Shown here in pieces: positions 55,066 through 64,000 of a stretch of DNA of 64,000 nt (the stretch's first letter is position 1; the number at the start of each line of letters is the position of its first letter). Source of the stretch: Cristatella mucedo (Eukaryota > Bryozoa > Phylactolaemata > Cristatellidae); the NCBI GenBank assembly GCA_009760855.2, contig WPIO01000185.1, forward strand, positions 418,001 through 482,000. Direction: 5' to 3'. Under the pieces are notes generated by a model. It was not told the DNA's origin. It made no database searches and worked only from the letters and a program-made list of their open reading frames with translations. The position numbers and the translations under genes are program-made.

Positions 55066-56420
55066 TACTGCCACTGGTTGCCAGCCGGCTGTTAGAGGCG
55101 ACAGGGGCATCTATTTTCATTCGTACGAATGCCTCTAGAATGATGCAACAGTTTAAAATAACTGACGAGTGAGAACAATTAATTTGGTCAATTCTTTTTC
55201 TTACAAATCACGCCAGTGTGCATGATTGTCGTTGACGAGTTCTCTCAGATTTCTATGGTAAAGGGCATGTGAGCCGATCGGTCGAACGCGCATCAGATAT
55301 ATTCACAATTAGCGAGGTTAAAACAGCCTCGTGTACAAAATATCAAGGAATTTCCGTAAAAAAAACAGCAAAATGTATTCATTTATTTAAAAGGCAGTGA
55401 ATACAAAATGGCTAAGAAGCTGTAGCCCCTATAGTTGACCTTTCGGCGAGCTCTCTCCGCGAGCCTGCCTGCATGCCTGCTTGCTCCTTCAGATTTCCCA
55501 AGATTTTGCATTCAGGGGAAACTGTAAAGCTAAAGCTACGTTTTTCCACTTGCACATCATAATAAAAATGCATCTTTTGAGCGCCCTCAGTGAACTCAAT
55601 AATTTTCTTGGCACTTGAAATATGATATAAAGGAAATATTGCCAACCGCTCTGACCTAATTTGATTCGAATAATTCCCTTTGATTATTATGGCTAAAGAT
55701 CTTCATGATTCCATAGGTGGAAAATAGTCATAACAGTGCTGGGAATGTCAGTGCCACTCTGCACTTTGCCCTTTGCGGTTACCTTTACGTTTTGTGGGCA
55801 CTAAGTGAGGTGCATGATGTGAGCTGCAAGATCTTAGCAGGGAGTTGCCACGCGGATGCTGTAGAACGTTGGTGTGCTGTCGCGCTGCGAGCCGTCGCGG
55901 GCGTAGAGCTTTCTGCTTCGCTTCGGAATAAATCCGTTTTCTCGGCAGGCCTTAAAGGGGTAGGGCGCGCGAGTCGGAGTCAGAGCTTAGCTGAGAAGGT
56001 GCAATTTCGAAAGACGATGTTACGAACATTTTGAACCGTTGTTGGTACTTTTCTATTGTACCAGACACAAATCTAGTAGTGCCAATGATCACTTCTGCAG
56101 TGAATAGATGCGCAGGGGAAGTTTTCATAACAAACGTCTATCACAACACATCTGCCGAGAACTTAAGTTGCACTGGTGGACAATCCGGGTGCAACACGCC
56201 AGAGTCATCAACACCTTGTCACAAAATATAGCAATGGCATGAAGAAATAATCACCTGGCAATATTTCTTCTAAAATTCTTATAAAAGGGGTTATAAAAAT
56301 GTTTATGACTCATAATTTGGACCACTTGATTAATTGAGTGCCTTAATTCCGACGCTATTCTCACGCTAAATACGGCAACAACACAGCCGCGCCTACTGAT
56401 TATAATCTACGGCAATTGGT
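55063..56420. other. unassigned sequence with a LINE-A tail remnant
   Basis: A degraded LINE-A 3' end on the minus strand is visible at about 55558-55640 (AATAAAAATGCATC, GAGCGCCCTCAGTGAACTC). The remainder, including the frames at 55717-56231, is not recognised. Confidence 0.4.
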
Positions 56421-56430
56421 ATCCACTGCA

Positions 56431-56607
56431 TCACAGCAGTATACAATTCCACATATAATTTAAATTTTCATCCCAAGCCTTGGATTTTGCTCGTGATTTC
56501 TTTTGAACGGCTAGTTTACCCGATTTACTAGATCGGGTACTAACCCGCCCGTTTACGGAGGCTTTCTCGTTCGAACGACGTCGTCGACGCGAGCCCATCT
56601 CGGGAAG
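56431..56607 (-). other. possible basic N-terminal exon, unproven
   Basis: From an ATG near 56595 a short frame encodes a strongly basic, Ser-rich sequence: GSRRRRRSNEKASVNGRVS, then KSGKLAVQKKSRAKSKAW. It could be a nuclear localisation-type segment of a gene, but no splice partner or domain was found. It is listed only because its composition differs from its AT-rich surroundings. Confidence 0.15.
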
Positions 56608-56639
56608 GCGGGACTTCACGTCACGAAATATAGATCAAG

Positions 56640-57625
56640 AGCAAATTCTCTAAAACTAAACGATGATTAAACTAACTTACTAGTTATGGGCAAACCCAGT
56701 GTGATTCAGAAATTGGAAAGGCTGACGCTCAAAATTGGCTCTGCCAGCATATCTCCTGTTGAATCAACTCGAAATCTAGGTGTCATGTTCCAAAGTGACC
56801 TCTCGTTAGACGACCACATCAGCTCCACAGTCAAATCTGCTTACTTTTAGCTACGTAAAATTGCTCAAATTCGGGCTTGTTTAGGTAAGGATACCGCGTC
56901 TAAATTGGTCCATGATTTGTAACATTCAAGCTTGGTTTCTGTAACTCACTGCTTACTGGCCTACCGGCATGTGCAATCAGGCGATTACAGCTTGTGCAAT
57001 ACTCTGCAGCTAGGCTTGTCTGTCGTGAACGACACAGTTGCCACATCAAACCACTTCTCGCCGACCTGCACTGGCTACCAGTCAAGCAACAGATTGACTT
57101 CAAGGTTTTGTCGCTCACTTTTAGGTCACTTCATTCTTTGGCTCCAGCCTATCTCTCAGCTCTACTCCCCCACCAGGCCAAGCATCGTACCACACGCTTT
57201 TCGGAATCCAACAGTTCACCACTACCTCGTACAAACCTGAAATCCTTTGCAGACCATGCATTCAGTTCGTATGCACCCAAAGTCTGGAACTCCCTCCTGA
57301 CTTGTATCAGAACATCCCTGACTTGACCACATTTAAAAATAACCTAAAAACACACCTATTTAGGAAATTTTGTGGCACGTAGGCATTTTGTGGGTCCCTG
57401 TGATTTGTCCTTCATGTGCTTATGCGTGCTGACATAGTGCATACTGACCCTGTGCATGTCACCCCCTAACCACGTTGTTCAAGTTGTTTATCAAGCATGA
57501 TATTACTCACATTTCAATGGCGTTTCCCTTTGCAGCAAATGTAAAGCGCCTAGAAAGAGATTGAGTTCTCTGAGGGCACTTTATCAAGTGCATTATTGTT
57601 ATTATTATTATTATTATTATTAAGA
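56640..57625 (+). mobile_element. LINE-A 5'-truncated copy
   Basis: It starts at AGCAAATTCTCTAAAACTAAACG (the NFLKLND block), passes through the C-terminal domain (56994-57326) and 3' UTR, and ends at the hairpin and (ATT)n tail (57540-57623). Several single-base frameshifts are present. Confidence 0.87.
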
Positions 57626-58830
57626 GCCTTCGAAAGAATGAGTCGCCTTCGGAAAAAAGTAACCACGCGTTCCGCGGCGCGCCCTCTGCGGCGACGGTCT
57701 CCGCAAAAATCGCGCGAATTGCTACTGCAGAGAGCACGCGTCATTGGCGCGACGCGCACGAATCTGAAGGTCTAGCGAGCTCACTATGCACATGCAACCT
57801 TATCGATGGCGTTGCGGCAGACGGTAATTGCTCGAGAACTGGCGCATTCGTCGCTGGCAAATTTAAGCGACGACTGCTCGTGCCATGATAGGATAAACGC
57901 AGCGAAGTCAGCATAGTTCTTAACTAGGGGAAGACACCGCTTTGAGATCGCGGTCAGCGAATGCTGCACTAGCAGAGCGTTGCACGCCTGTAGGCTTCCG
58001 CGGCCGATGCTGCCTGGCACTAAGCTGACGGACTAGATTAACGTCAGTGAAAAATGAGCAACATGCATACAGAACACTTATGTATGCATGCCTCGGCTGC
58101 TGCAGATCGTTATGACTGGTGGGTACCCTTAAATATATTGAGACTAGCTATCAATCTCGTCGCCAGTGCCGCCTTGAGTTCATTCGTACGAAGCATGTTA
58201 ACAGCAAGTAAATGGGCGAAAATAAGATTGGTAATGCAATTTCGATTCTAATTAATTAGCCATTTTTAATTCCTAATTAGTGGGCCAACTGCTTACAAGC
58301 GGCTCGCGTGTATACGAGGTCATGGCTTTTTTCCGTACGTGACGAGCCGGTGGAATTTGGTTGAATACTATAACATAATATAGCGATCTAATAACATAAA
58401 TACCCGCCGCCCTCCGCCACAGCCTGGAAATTCGCTTGCAGGAACGCAAAATAATCCATCCGACTAAAAATATCACGCATACCGGTAAGCGTGCACATGT
58501 ATGCACGTTCACGTATAACATGTACGCGCACAAGCTCTTACCGGCACTAAAGCAGTAATCACAATCCTCGAGTACAGACGAACGGCAAAACTTCGGTCGT
58601 ATTCGAGGTGGACGTCAGGTGTAGCGTGACCACAACAGATCGCCAATGAGCTCACAGGAGAGCTGTTTTATTAGAAAGGGGACGATTAGCTCATGCGGAT
58701 GGGCGGGGCGGAGCTAGACCATTGAAGTTCCATGAATCATAAATCATGAATCACAATCGCCAATCGCTAGCAGAGCTAGTATATCCACATCGGACCGCTC
58801 AGCCGTGCCGTGTGTTGATGCATTTATTGA
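57626..58830. other. unassigned sequence
   Basis: I find no supported gene or repeat family in this stretch. Confidence 0.45.
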
Positions 58831-60060
58831 GGGCGCATTTGAGCGTACGAGAACTCTATAAATTTATATTGGGAATACCAAGAAGCGAGATGGCTCTCGG
58901 CTTGCAAGTGTAGGTTCACGCCGCTCCGCAGAGCGGCGCTACCGCGCAGTTGTCCGGCGCAGGCTGAGCGTCGCGCGCCGAAAGCCTCCGAAGCAGCGGA
59001 AGCTACCGGAACGCATTCCTCCTTCGTGCTCGACTCTGCTCGGCCTACTCGGCATCCTCTCGAACAGAAGAATCGCCGCTGCCGCTTCGGATATCTATAG
59101 CGTCCTTGGCGCCAATTGGTGCAGAAAAGTTTAACTGGTCTCTCCGTCACTGTAGCTTCCCCGCACAGCACAGCGACTTGCGCTGCGGAAAATCTGGAGA
59201 CCTGCGCTTCGCCACAGTCCAGATTGGCGCACGCGGAAACGCGAGTCACTTCTCTCGTGCTCTTCCGACTGGTGTTTGCGTAGTTCCCCCATCGATATTC
59301 CAGGATTACTATTGTCGCCACCGAGTTTTAATACGCAGCATGTACGTCGCATACGGCTCTAAACCTGTGCGCTCTCAAATTGTGGGTCGCAACGGCTTTG
59401 AGGGTCGAGCGCCCTTTTTACAGAGGTCACCTAAGACCATCGAAAGACGCGCATTTCCACATTTCGCACACAATAACTTGACGGTTAGAGGTGGCCGCTA
59501 CATGAGGAACTGTATTAAACTTCAGACGCATACGAAGCATAAGTCTGGAGTTATATATATATATATATACGGTGTGTGGCGTTGAGCCGTCTGAAGTCTT
59601 CCGAACCCTCTTGTTGTAGAGCCTTTGGCCTTCAGCCGTTCCTACGTAGAATGAGTAGGGTCATCCTCCTCCTCCTCGCTGTCTATTCCCAGTGCCGAGG
59701 CGCTCGCACTTCAGATCGAGCGGTGGTGGCGACGTCTGGTGGCTGGCAATCCCGTCCCTCCTGCTGCAAGCACGGCGACAGTGGCTAATTCTGAGCGGCC
59801 AAATCAGCCGACCGTTACCTTGATAAGATTAAATTCAAAAGGGCAAAGCATAATCCATGCTGACGGATGCTAAACTCGATAACTCGACCCGGGATACCTC
59901 CGCCGGTTGGTGCAACTTTTGGCTCGGAATGTGACATTTGCGTAGTCTCGTGGACTACGATAGCCCATTCAGGATTCTAGCGAACACGAGGTCGTGCGGC
60001 AGGGTCGGCCTCAACTCGGTGCGCGTTGCTGCAAACAGGGCCTTATGATCGCCATTTAAA
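58831..60060. other. moderately GC-rich region, no gene recognised
   Basis: Frames on both strands (58824-59321 -, 59106-59585 +) overlap and have no domain signature. A short (TA)n lies at about 59551-59570. Confidence 0.4.
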
Positions 60061-60074
60061 GCTTACGTTCATAG

Positions 60075-60080
60075 TTTATT
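60075..60080 (-). terminator. polyadenylation signal AATAAA for homeobox gene 2
   Basis: TTTATT on the plus strand reads AATAAA on the minus strand, about 95 bases downstream of the homeobox gene 2 stop. Spacing is normal for a short 3' UTR. Confidence 0.5.
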
Positions 60081-60173
60081 GCCTGTGTGAGAAAGGGGCG
60101 CGGCGCGTCGCCATTGCTACTACCGGCCAGCTGCCACCCGACTCGGTTCTGGCGCCTTTCGGCGCGGCGGCCA

Positions 60174-60696
60174 TTACGATCGGCGATTCTCTTTTTTCGC
60201 ACCGCTCGCGTTCTCGGCCTCAGCTGGTCTCGTCATGACATCTTCCTTCATCCTCTGAGTGTCAAACCAGCTCTGAAAGATACGGGGGGCCGTCGCTTGA
60301 TATCTACGCGCTCTTAGGGCCGCGACGCCCTGGGCTAGCGCTCGCACACGCAGCCGCCGGCCGCCGCCTCCGCCGGCCGCCGCCACGTACTCGAATGTAA
60401 CCGTTGTTGAGGCCCGTCTCGTGCGACAAGCATCGCAGCTTATCCGCCTGAATGTAGTGAGTCTCGCTGAAAGCGTCTTCGAGCACCTTCCTTTGGACGG
60501 GCGTCAGCGCTCCGGTCGATCGCCGGGGCGGCTCGACCTGCGGCGACCCTGTTGAAACATGGCCGCCATCAGCTTTGCCGAGAAAGGCTCTCGCGACTAG
60601 CGCGCCGCCGGTTCGGGCGCCGCGAGTCAGATTCGCTCGCCCGCGCCATCCTAGCCAATCGGAGCGTGCTTCGTCCAAAGGCCGCTCGCTCCACAT
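60174..60696 (-). CDS. divergent homeodomain protein 2 (two exons)
   Basis: Exon 1 is 60696-60391 (first ATG in an open frame extending to 60738), with donor CGA|GTACGT. Exon 2 is 60272-60174, with acceptor CTTTCAG|AGC and TAA stop. The intron is 118 bp, phase 0, between homeodomain positions 46 and 47. Exon 1 ends with RRSTGALTPVQRKVLEDAF, then YIQADKLRCLSHETGLNNGYIR; L16, F20 and L40 are in place. Exon 2 starts SWFDTQRMKED: W48, F49, R53 and K55 are kept, but position 51 is Thr rather than Asn and 52 is Gln. The C-terminal tail is short (about 23 residues) and basic at its end (KKENRRS). An AATAAA signal on the same strand lies at 60080-60075, about 95 bases after the stop. The protein would be about 134 residues from this ATG. 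An alternative first exon boundary exists at the acceptor-like TTTCAACAG near 60551. It is probably a nuclear DNA-binding protein. Confidence 0.68.
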
Positions 60697-61200
60697 CCGG
60701 TCAAGCCGACACGGCAGGAGTGGACGCAGAGGACGCAAAGGCCAGCCACGGCGAGTGTGGCGACGCCGCTGGCGGGCTCCGGGCCGCGACGGCGGCGCCT
60801 GCTGTTGCTAAGCGATCGCTTCCGAATTCCAGCGCACGAGGGTGGCGCACGCGTGCAGACACATCCAGCGCTTCGTATTTCGCTCGTTCGCGGCGTCGAC
60901 TAAGCCTTACCGAAATTCAGACTCATAAAGTTGGACTCGTCTACCACTTTGGAGGCATCGAATTTTCGGTTGGCTTTCATATTAGTGTTGAGTGGTGCTG
61001 CGTACGGGAGAGATGCGGCCAACGTCATTCTAGACCGCTGCGATTGCGCCGCTGCGAGCTTGCAGTTGCGTAAGCACTTTGCGATGCGAGCGTGCGTTCG
61101 GAGAGCGATAGTGCAGGCTTTCGCTGGCTGGGCAGGGCGGCGGAGACGGTGGCGGCAGTCGCGGCAGTCGCGGCGGTCGCTGTCACTTACTGATGACCGG
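60300..61200. promoter_or_regulatory. GC-rich block around the homeobox gene 2 5' side
   Basis: CpG-rich composition covers exon 1 and several hundred bases upstream of it (60700-61200). This would suit a promoter CpG block for the minus-strand homeobox gene. The plus-strand frames here (60552-61073) are compositional. Confidence 0.3.
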
Positions 61201-61477
61201 GTCCGACATGTAAGAGGAAAGCTGCCCTGCGTTTTGTATAATGCATGCGAACCGTATTTGTAGGATACATTTTTCGGGACCCATTGTCGTTGATTACGTC
61301 AGCTCACTTGTTCCCTATTGCGTCACAAAGCTCTTGAGCGATTGCTCGATGCAAATACAGATAACACGCTCGTATAAAGAAGAGAACTGTATCGTTAAGA
61401 GAACCGCATCCTTTCCGGGGCACTTTAAAAATACAGACATGGACGTTTTGAATGAAAGAAAATTAAAAGATTAGCTT

Positions 61478-61642
61478 ATTCACCTGTCTCATTTGTATAG
61501 CGGCATAAAAGCCTTAACGGCTATCGCCACCGCTTGCAGATGGAAACAAAGTACACATGGCCTACTGCAAGATTTGAACCCACCAAGTCAGTCGTGAAGT
61601 GCGCGAACCTTATCTACTGGGCTAAAGCGGCCCAAGTTGAGA
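61478..61642 (-). mobile_element. SINE2 (tRNA-derived)
   Basis: On the minus strand it has GGGCCGCTTTAGCCCAGTAGATAAGG (A-box) and GGTGGGTTCAAATCTTGCAG (B-box). The body is GCAAGCGGTGGCGATAGC and the end ...GCCGCTATACAAATGAG. Confidence 0.7.
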
Positions 61643-62154
61643 TCACTTCCGGTGACTGGAGCGAGAGTCTGCCACTGGGCTATTCTGCGTTTGTGCGCTC
61701 GCTTGTTGACAGAGCCACGGCTAGAGGCGATTTCTCGGTTTACTAAAATATTAAAGTAGCTCCTGGCTGTGTCTAGAATGAATTGTTGTAGTTTCATTTC
61801 GGCTGGGCGGCCGAAAAAAGCTACGAAGCCAGTGCGGCTGGTGATGAATATGGTTGCAAATCTAGTGCTAGACATATCACAGTGGTTCAGCCATGCATCT
61901 CCTTTGCTGCAATGTCTTCAGGCCCGTCAACGGATGGAGCAAAGTCGTTGCACGGACTCTAAGAGGAGGCCCGCTGCCGCGGCTTGAATTCTTCGTATTA
62001 ATTAGCTGAGCCGCAGCTTCCGATTCCTCGTGCCCTCAGGTCCTGTAAGGTCCTGTAAGAGTTATCTGCTTCGTTCCTTCGCTTAAAGGCCATTGGCAGC
62101 AGATACTTTTTCTCTGCAGGGTCTAGACTGATAAGCTCACTTCCACTATTCTCA

Positions 62155-62405
62155 CACAACGAAATCATCTAGTCTCCTGCTGCCAACTTTAGCAAATTCT
62201 TTTAAGCCATTCTGATCTTGTACTTTCATGAAACTCACTACCTCAGCTGCGTTAGTGACTCAGCTATGCTTCTCACTTTCTCTTTGTTGCAGGAGACGAA
62301 GTCTGTTGGCTACCATATTCGTTCAGAAAACCACTTAGACTTTGAATGTGCTGTATAAACCACGTCTGGATAATATACGCTTGGTCTTTGTGGATTTTTG
62401 GAGTT
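62155..62405 (+). mobile_element. LINE-B 3' end
   Basis: CTTTCTCTTTGTTGCAGGAGACGAAGTCTGTTGGCTACC and GTGCTGTATAAACC ... GGTCTTTGTGG match the LINE-B C-terminal coding end and 3' UTR (reverse complement of 37640-37760). It is truncated and has no clear ATTAC tail. Confidence 0.7.
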
Positions 62406-63340
62406 TAACATGGAGATCAGTTATCTGAAACCTTCTCACTCAAATCCGCCAATTTAGGCGCGGCAGGCGCTACGTTGCAGAAGTCTTGCCCGTCACGTGC
62501 GTGGAACGGCATGAGCCAACCAGCAGACACTGTCTCCCGTAACCGGTATTGGGAGGCGTATTGTTCGGCTAGTGCGCAACCACTTTCTGGCCATACATTG
62601 GGGCGCACTGGAGCGGGCGCATACGGGCGAGTGGCAGTAAAAAGCCATGGAGGCTTGGAGTTATGCGCTCAGATCCCGAGAGAGAAATGAGTCGTAAAAG
62701 GCGGCGCAATCGGCAGCGCTCGGGCCCAGCGAGATGAAGGCTGCCAAGATCGTTCCCAGCTCGAGCGCAAGCCGCCCCATGTAGTTCCGCTCGCCCGACG
62801 CCCTTCGGTCAGTCTGGATTTGCAGATGCTGCCAAGTAAATGCTCCATGAAGTGGAAGCAGTTATCATCGCGCTGGTGGGAGACACGCAAAATACGAGAC
62901 GAATTAATAGACAATGCTATGATTCGCGAATGTACTTGACGAAATTATGAAATCGCCGCTGAATAGCTACTGATTGTCAGAAATGCGCTTGTCAGAAATA
63001 CGAGTGCACAGGCTACTAGCTTAGGCGAGAGAAAGAATCGTCGAGTTCAGAGGAAAGCGTCCATATAAAGTATATTTAATTATGATTATTTAATAAGTTA
63101 TTATTATTCACAAATCATCCTCGCACGAATGAGCTCTCCTTCGCACCGAGCACTCTCGCACTGAAAAACTGTGCTTTTATAATCACTTGTCCCTATCCGT
63201 GCGCTCGTGGTAAAAATGCGCTTCAGTTCGACCGCTAGCTTCTCGAAAGCGAAATGGAACACTCAAAAGCCATAATCTGCGCTGACTTGTCGAAAGGAAA
63301 ACCCTCCGGGAACACACGCGGCGTAAAATATATATAATGA
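62406..63340. other. unassigned sequence
   Basis: No recognisable gene or repeat family is present. Confidence 0.45.
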
Positions 63341-63390
63341 TGATGTTAAGTTCTTTGAGGGCACTATACAAATGTATTATTATTATTAAG
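63340..63390 (+). mobile_element. LINE-A-type 3' tail fragment
   Basis: GTTAAGTTCTTTGAGGGCACTATACAAATG followed by (ATT)n is the last part of the LINE-A or SINE1 hairpin end. Confidence 0.55.
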
Positions 63391-64000
63391 TTCTATTAAT
63401 GCATAGGACCATGCGTCCAGCGGATGCTGGCTAATGGGCAACAGCTGCTCGAGCTGTCCTCCGCTCATTTTGCCTCAGCTATGCCAGAGCTCCAACGCGG
63501 CGGGCTGCCCGAGTTGGCGGCTAGCGGAGGCAGTAGCCTCGTCACGTTTGCTCGATTAAGCCATGTACAGTCGTAACCCAATGCCGACGCTCCGCACGAG
63601 CACGACGACAACGCAAAGCACCCTCGATTTGTGACGGCGCCCGGATCACGACCGACAAGAAACACGGGGCTTCCAATTCCTATCGCTACCCCGACGCTCT
63701 GTTGCCGCCTCGTATGGGATTAGATTAGTTCATTCGGTCGCCGTTCTCTCATCGCACGCTCTTTATTCATTCGCTGTAGCCTTTGTATCTATACGCTACG
63801 GTCGCTCGCGAGCGCTGCCACATCTTTGCAATACTAACCACGTCGCTCACTCCTGCACAGTGCAAATATTTATGCCCGCTGCGTGTGTATGGAGCTTGTG
63901 CTTGGTAGAACGTACACATACGAGTATTAAGTAGACTTGTGAGGCAAGCCCCTTTGACAAACTGTGCGATATTAAAATGATAGCAATAATTAGTCAGGAG
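63391..64000. other. unassigned sequence to window end
   Basis: I see no supported feature here. Confidence 0.45.

Noticed and set aside
58824-59585. Overlapping 160-residue frames on both strands
   Set aside because: They overlap in antisense, have no domain, and no splice or start context stands out.
60552-61073. 173-residue plus-strand frame opposite homeobox gene 2
   Set aside because: It is antisense to the homeobox exon, low in complexity, and lies in a GC-rich block without a domain.

Overview
This window looks like nuclear DNA from a metazoan. Genes have introns, protein-coding sequence is sparse, and the space between genes is packed with non-LTR retrotransposons (LINEs), tRNA-derived SINEs and long microsatellites. 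The receptor gene resembles FMRFamide/neuropeptide-type receptors of lophotrochozoans (flatworms, molluscs, annelids and relatives). I therefore lean to a lophotrochozoan, but the sequence alone does not fix the phylum. No bacterial operon, rRNA gene or CRISPR array is visible.

Three cellular genes can be supported. (1) A rhodopsin-family GPCR on the + strand has two phase-0 exons (20312-20563 and 25393-26493). Its 4.8 kb intron is filled with a decayed LINE, a SINE and a LINE 3' tail. (2) A divergent homeobox gene lies on the - strand (exons 47440-47280 and 47009-46713). (3) A second divergent homeobox gene lies on the - strand (exons 60696-60391 and 60272-60174). The two homeodomains are split by an intron at the same place (between positions 46 and 47). 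Both lack the near-invariant Asn51 and both carry Gln at position 52, so they look like members of one unusual, possibly lineage-specific family. This is the most interesting content of the window.

Most of the rest is two LINE families. LINE-A is jockey-superfamily (CR1/L2-like) with an FYADD reverse transcriptase. Its 3' end is a GCGCC...GGCGC hairpin followed by (ATT)n. It has more than 20 copies or fragments of different ages, several nested inside one another. LINE-B is a related family with a different C-terminal protein and an (ATTAC)n 3' tail. Two tRNA-derived SINE families accompany them. SINE1 ends in a hairpin like that of LINE-A, suggesting it borrows LINE machinery. A decayed Ty3/Gypsy reverse transcriptase fragment (about 40254-40600) and a decayed LINE endonuclease segment (about 34400-34900, - strand) are also present.

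Layout: 1-6.4 kb LINE-B/LINE-A, including an inverted LINE-A pair; 7.0-8.9 kb GT repeats and a CpG-rich block with two striking palindromes; 9-14.5 kb LINE fragments, a foldback-like element and a nested SINE; 15.2-16.8 kb CpG-rich block, (CCG)n, (CT)n and SINE1; 20.3-26.5 kb GPCR; 27-28.5 kb (CA)n and (TA)n; 28.9-43.2 kb mostly LINE debris plus Gypsy; 45.9-47.4 kb homeobox gene 1; 48.3-57.6 kb nested LINE-A copies; 58.8-61.2 kb GC-rich block with homeobox gene 2; 61.5-64 kb SINE2, a LINE-B end and unassigned sequence. Many open frames in the GC-rich blocks and in the dinucleotide repeats are compositional and are not called as genes.
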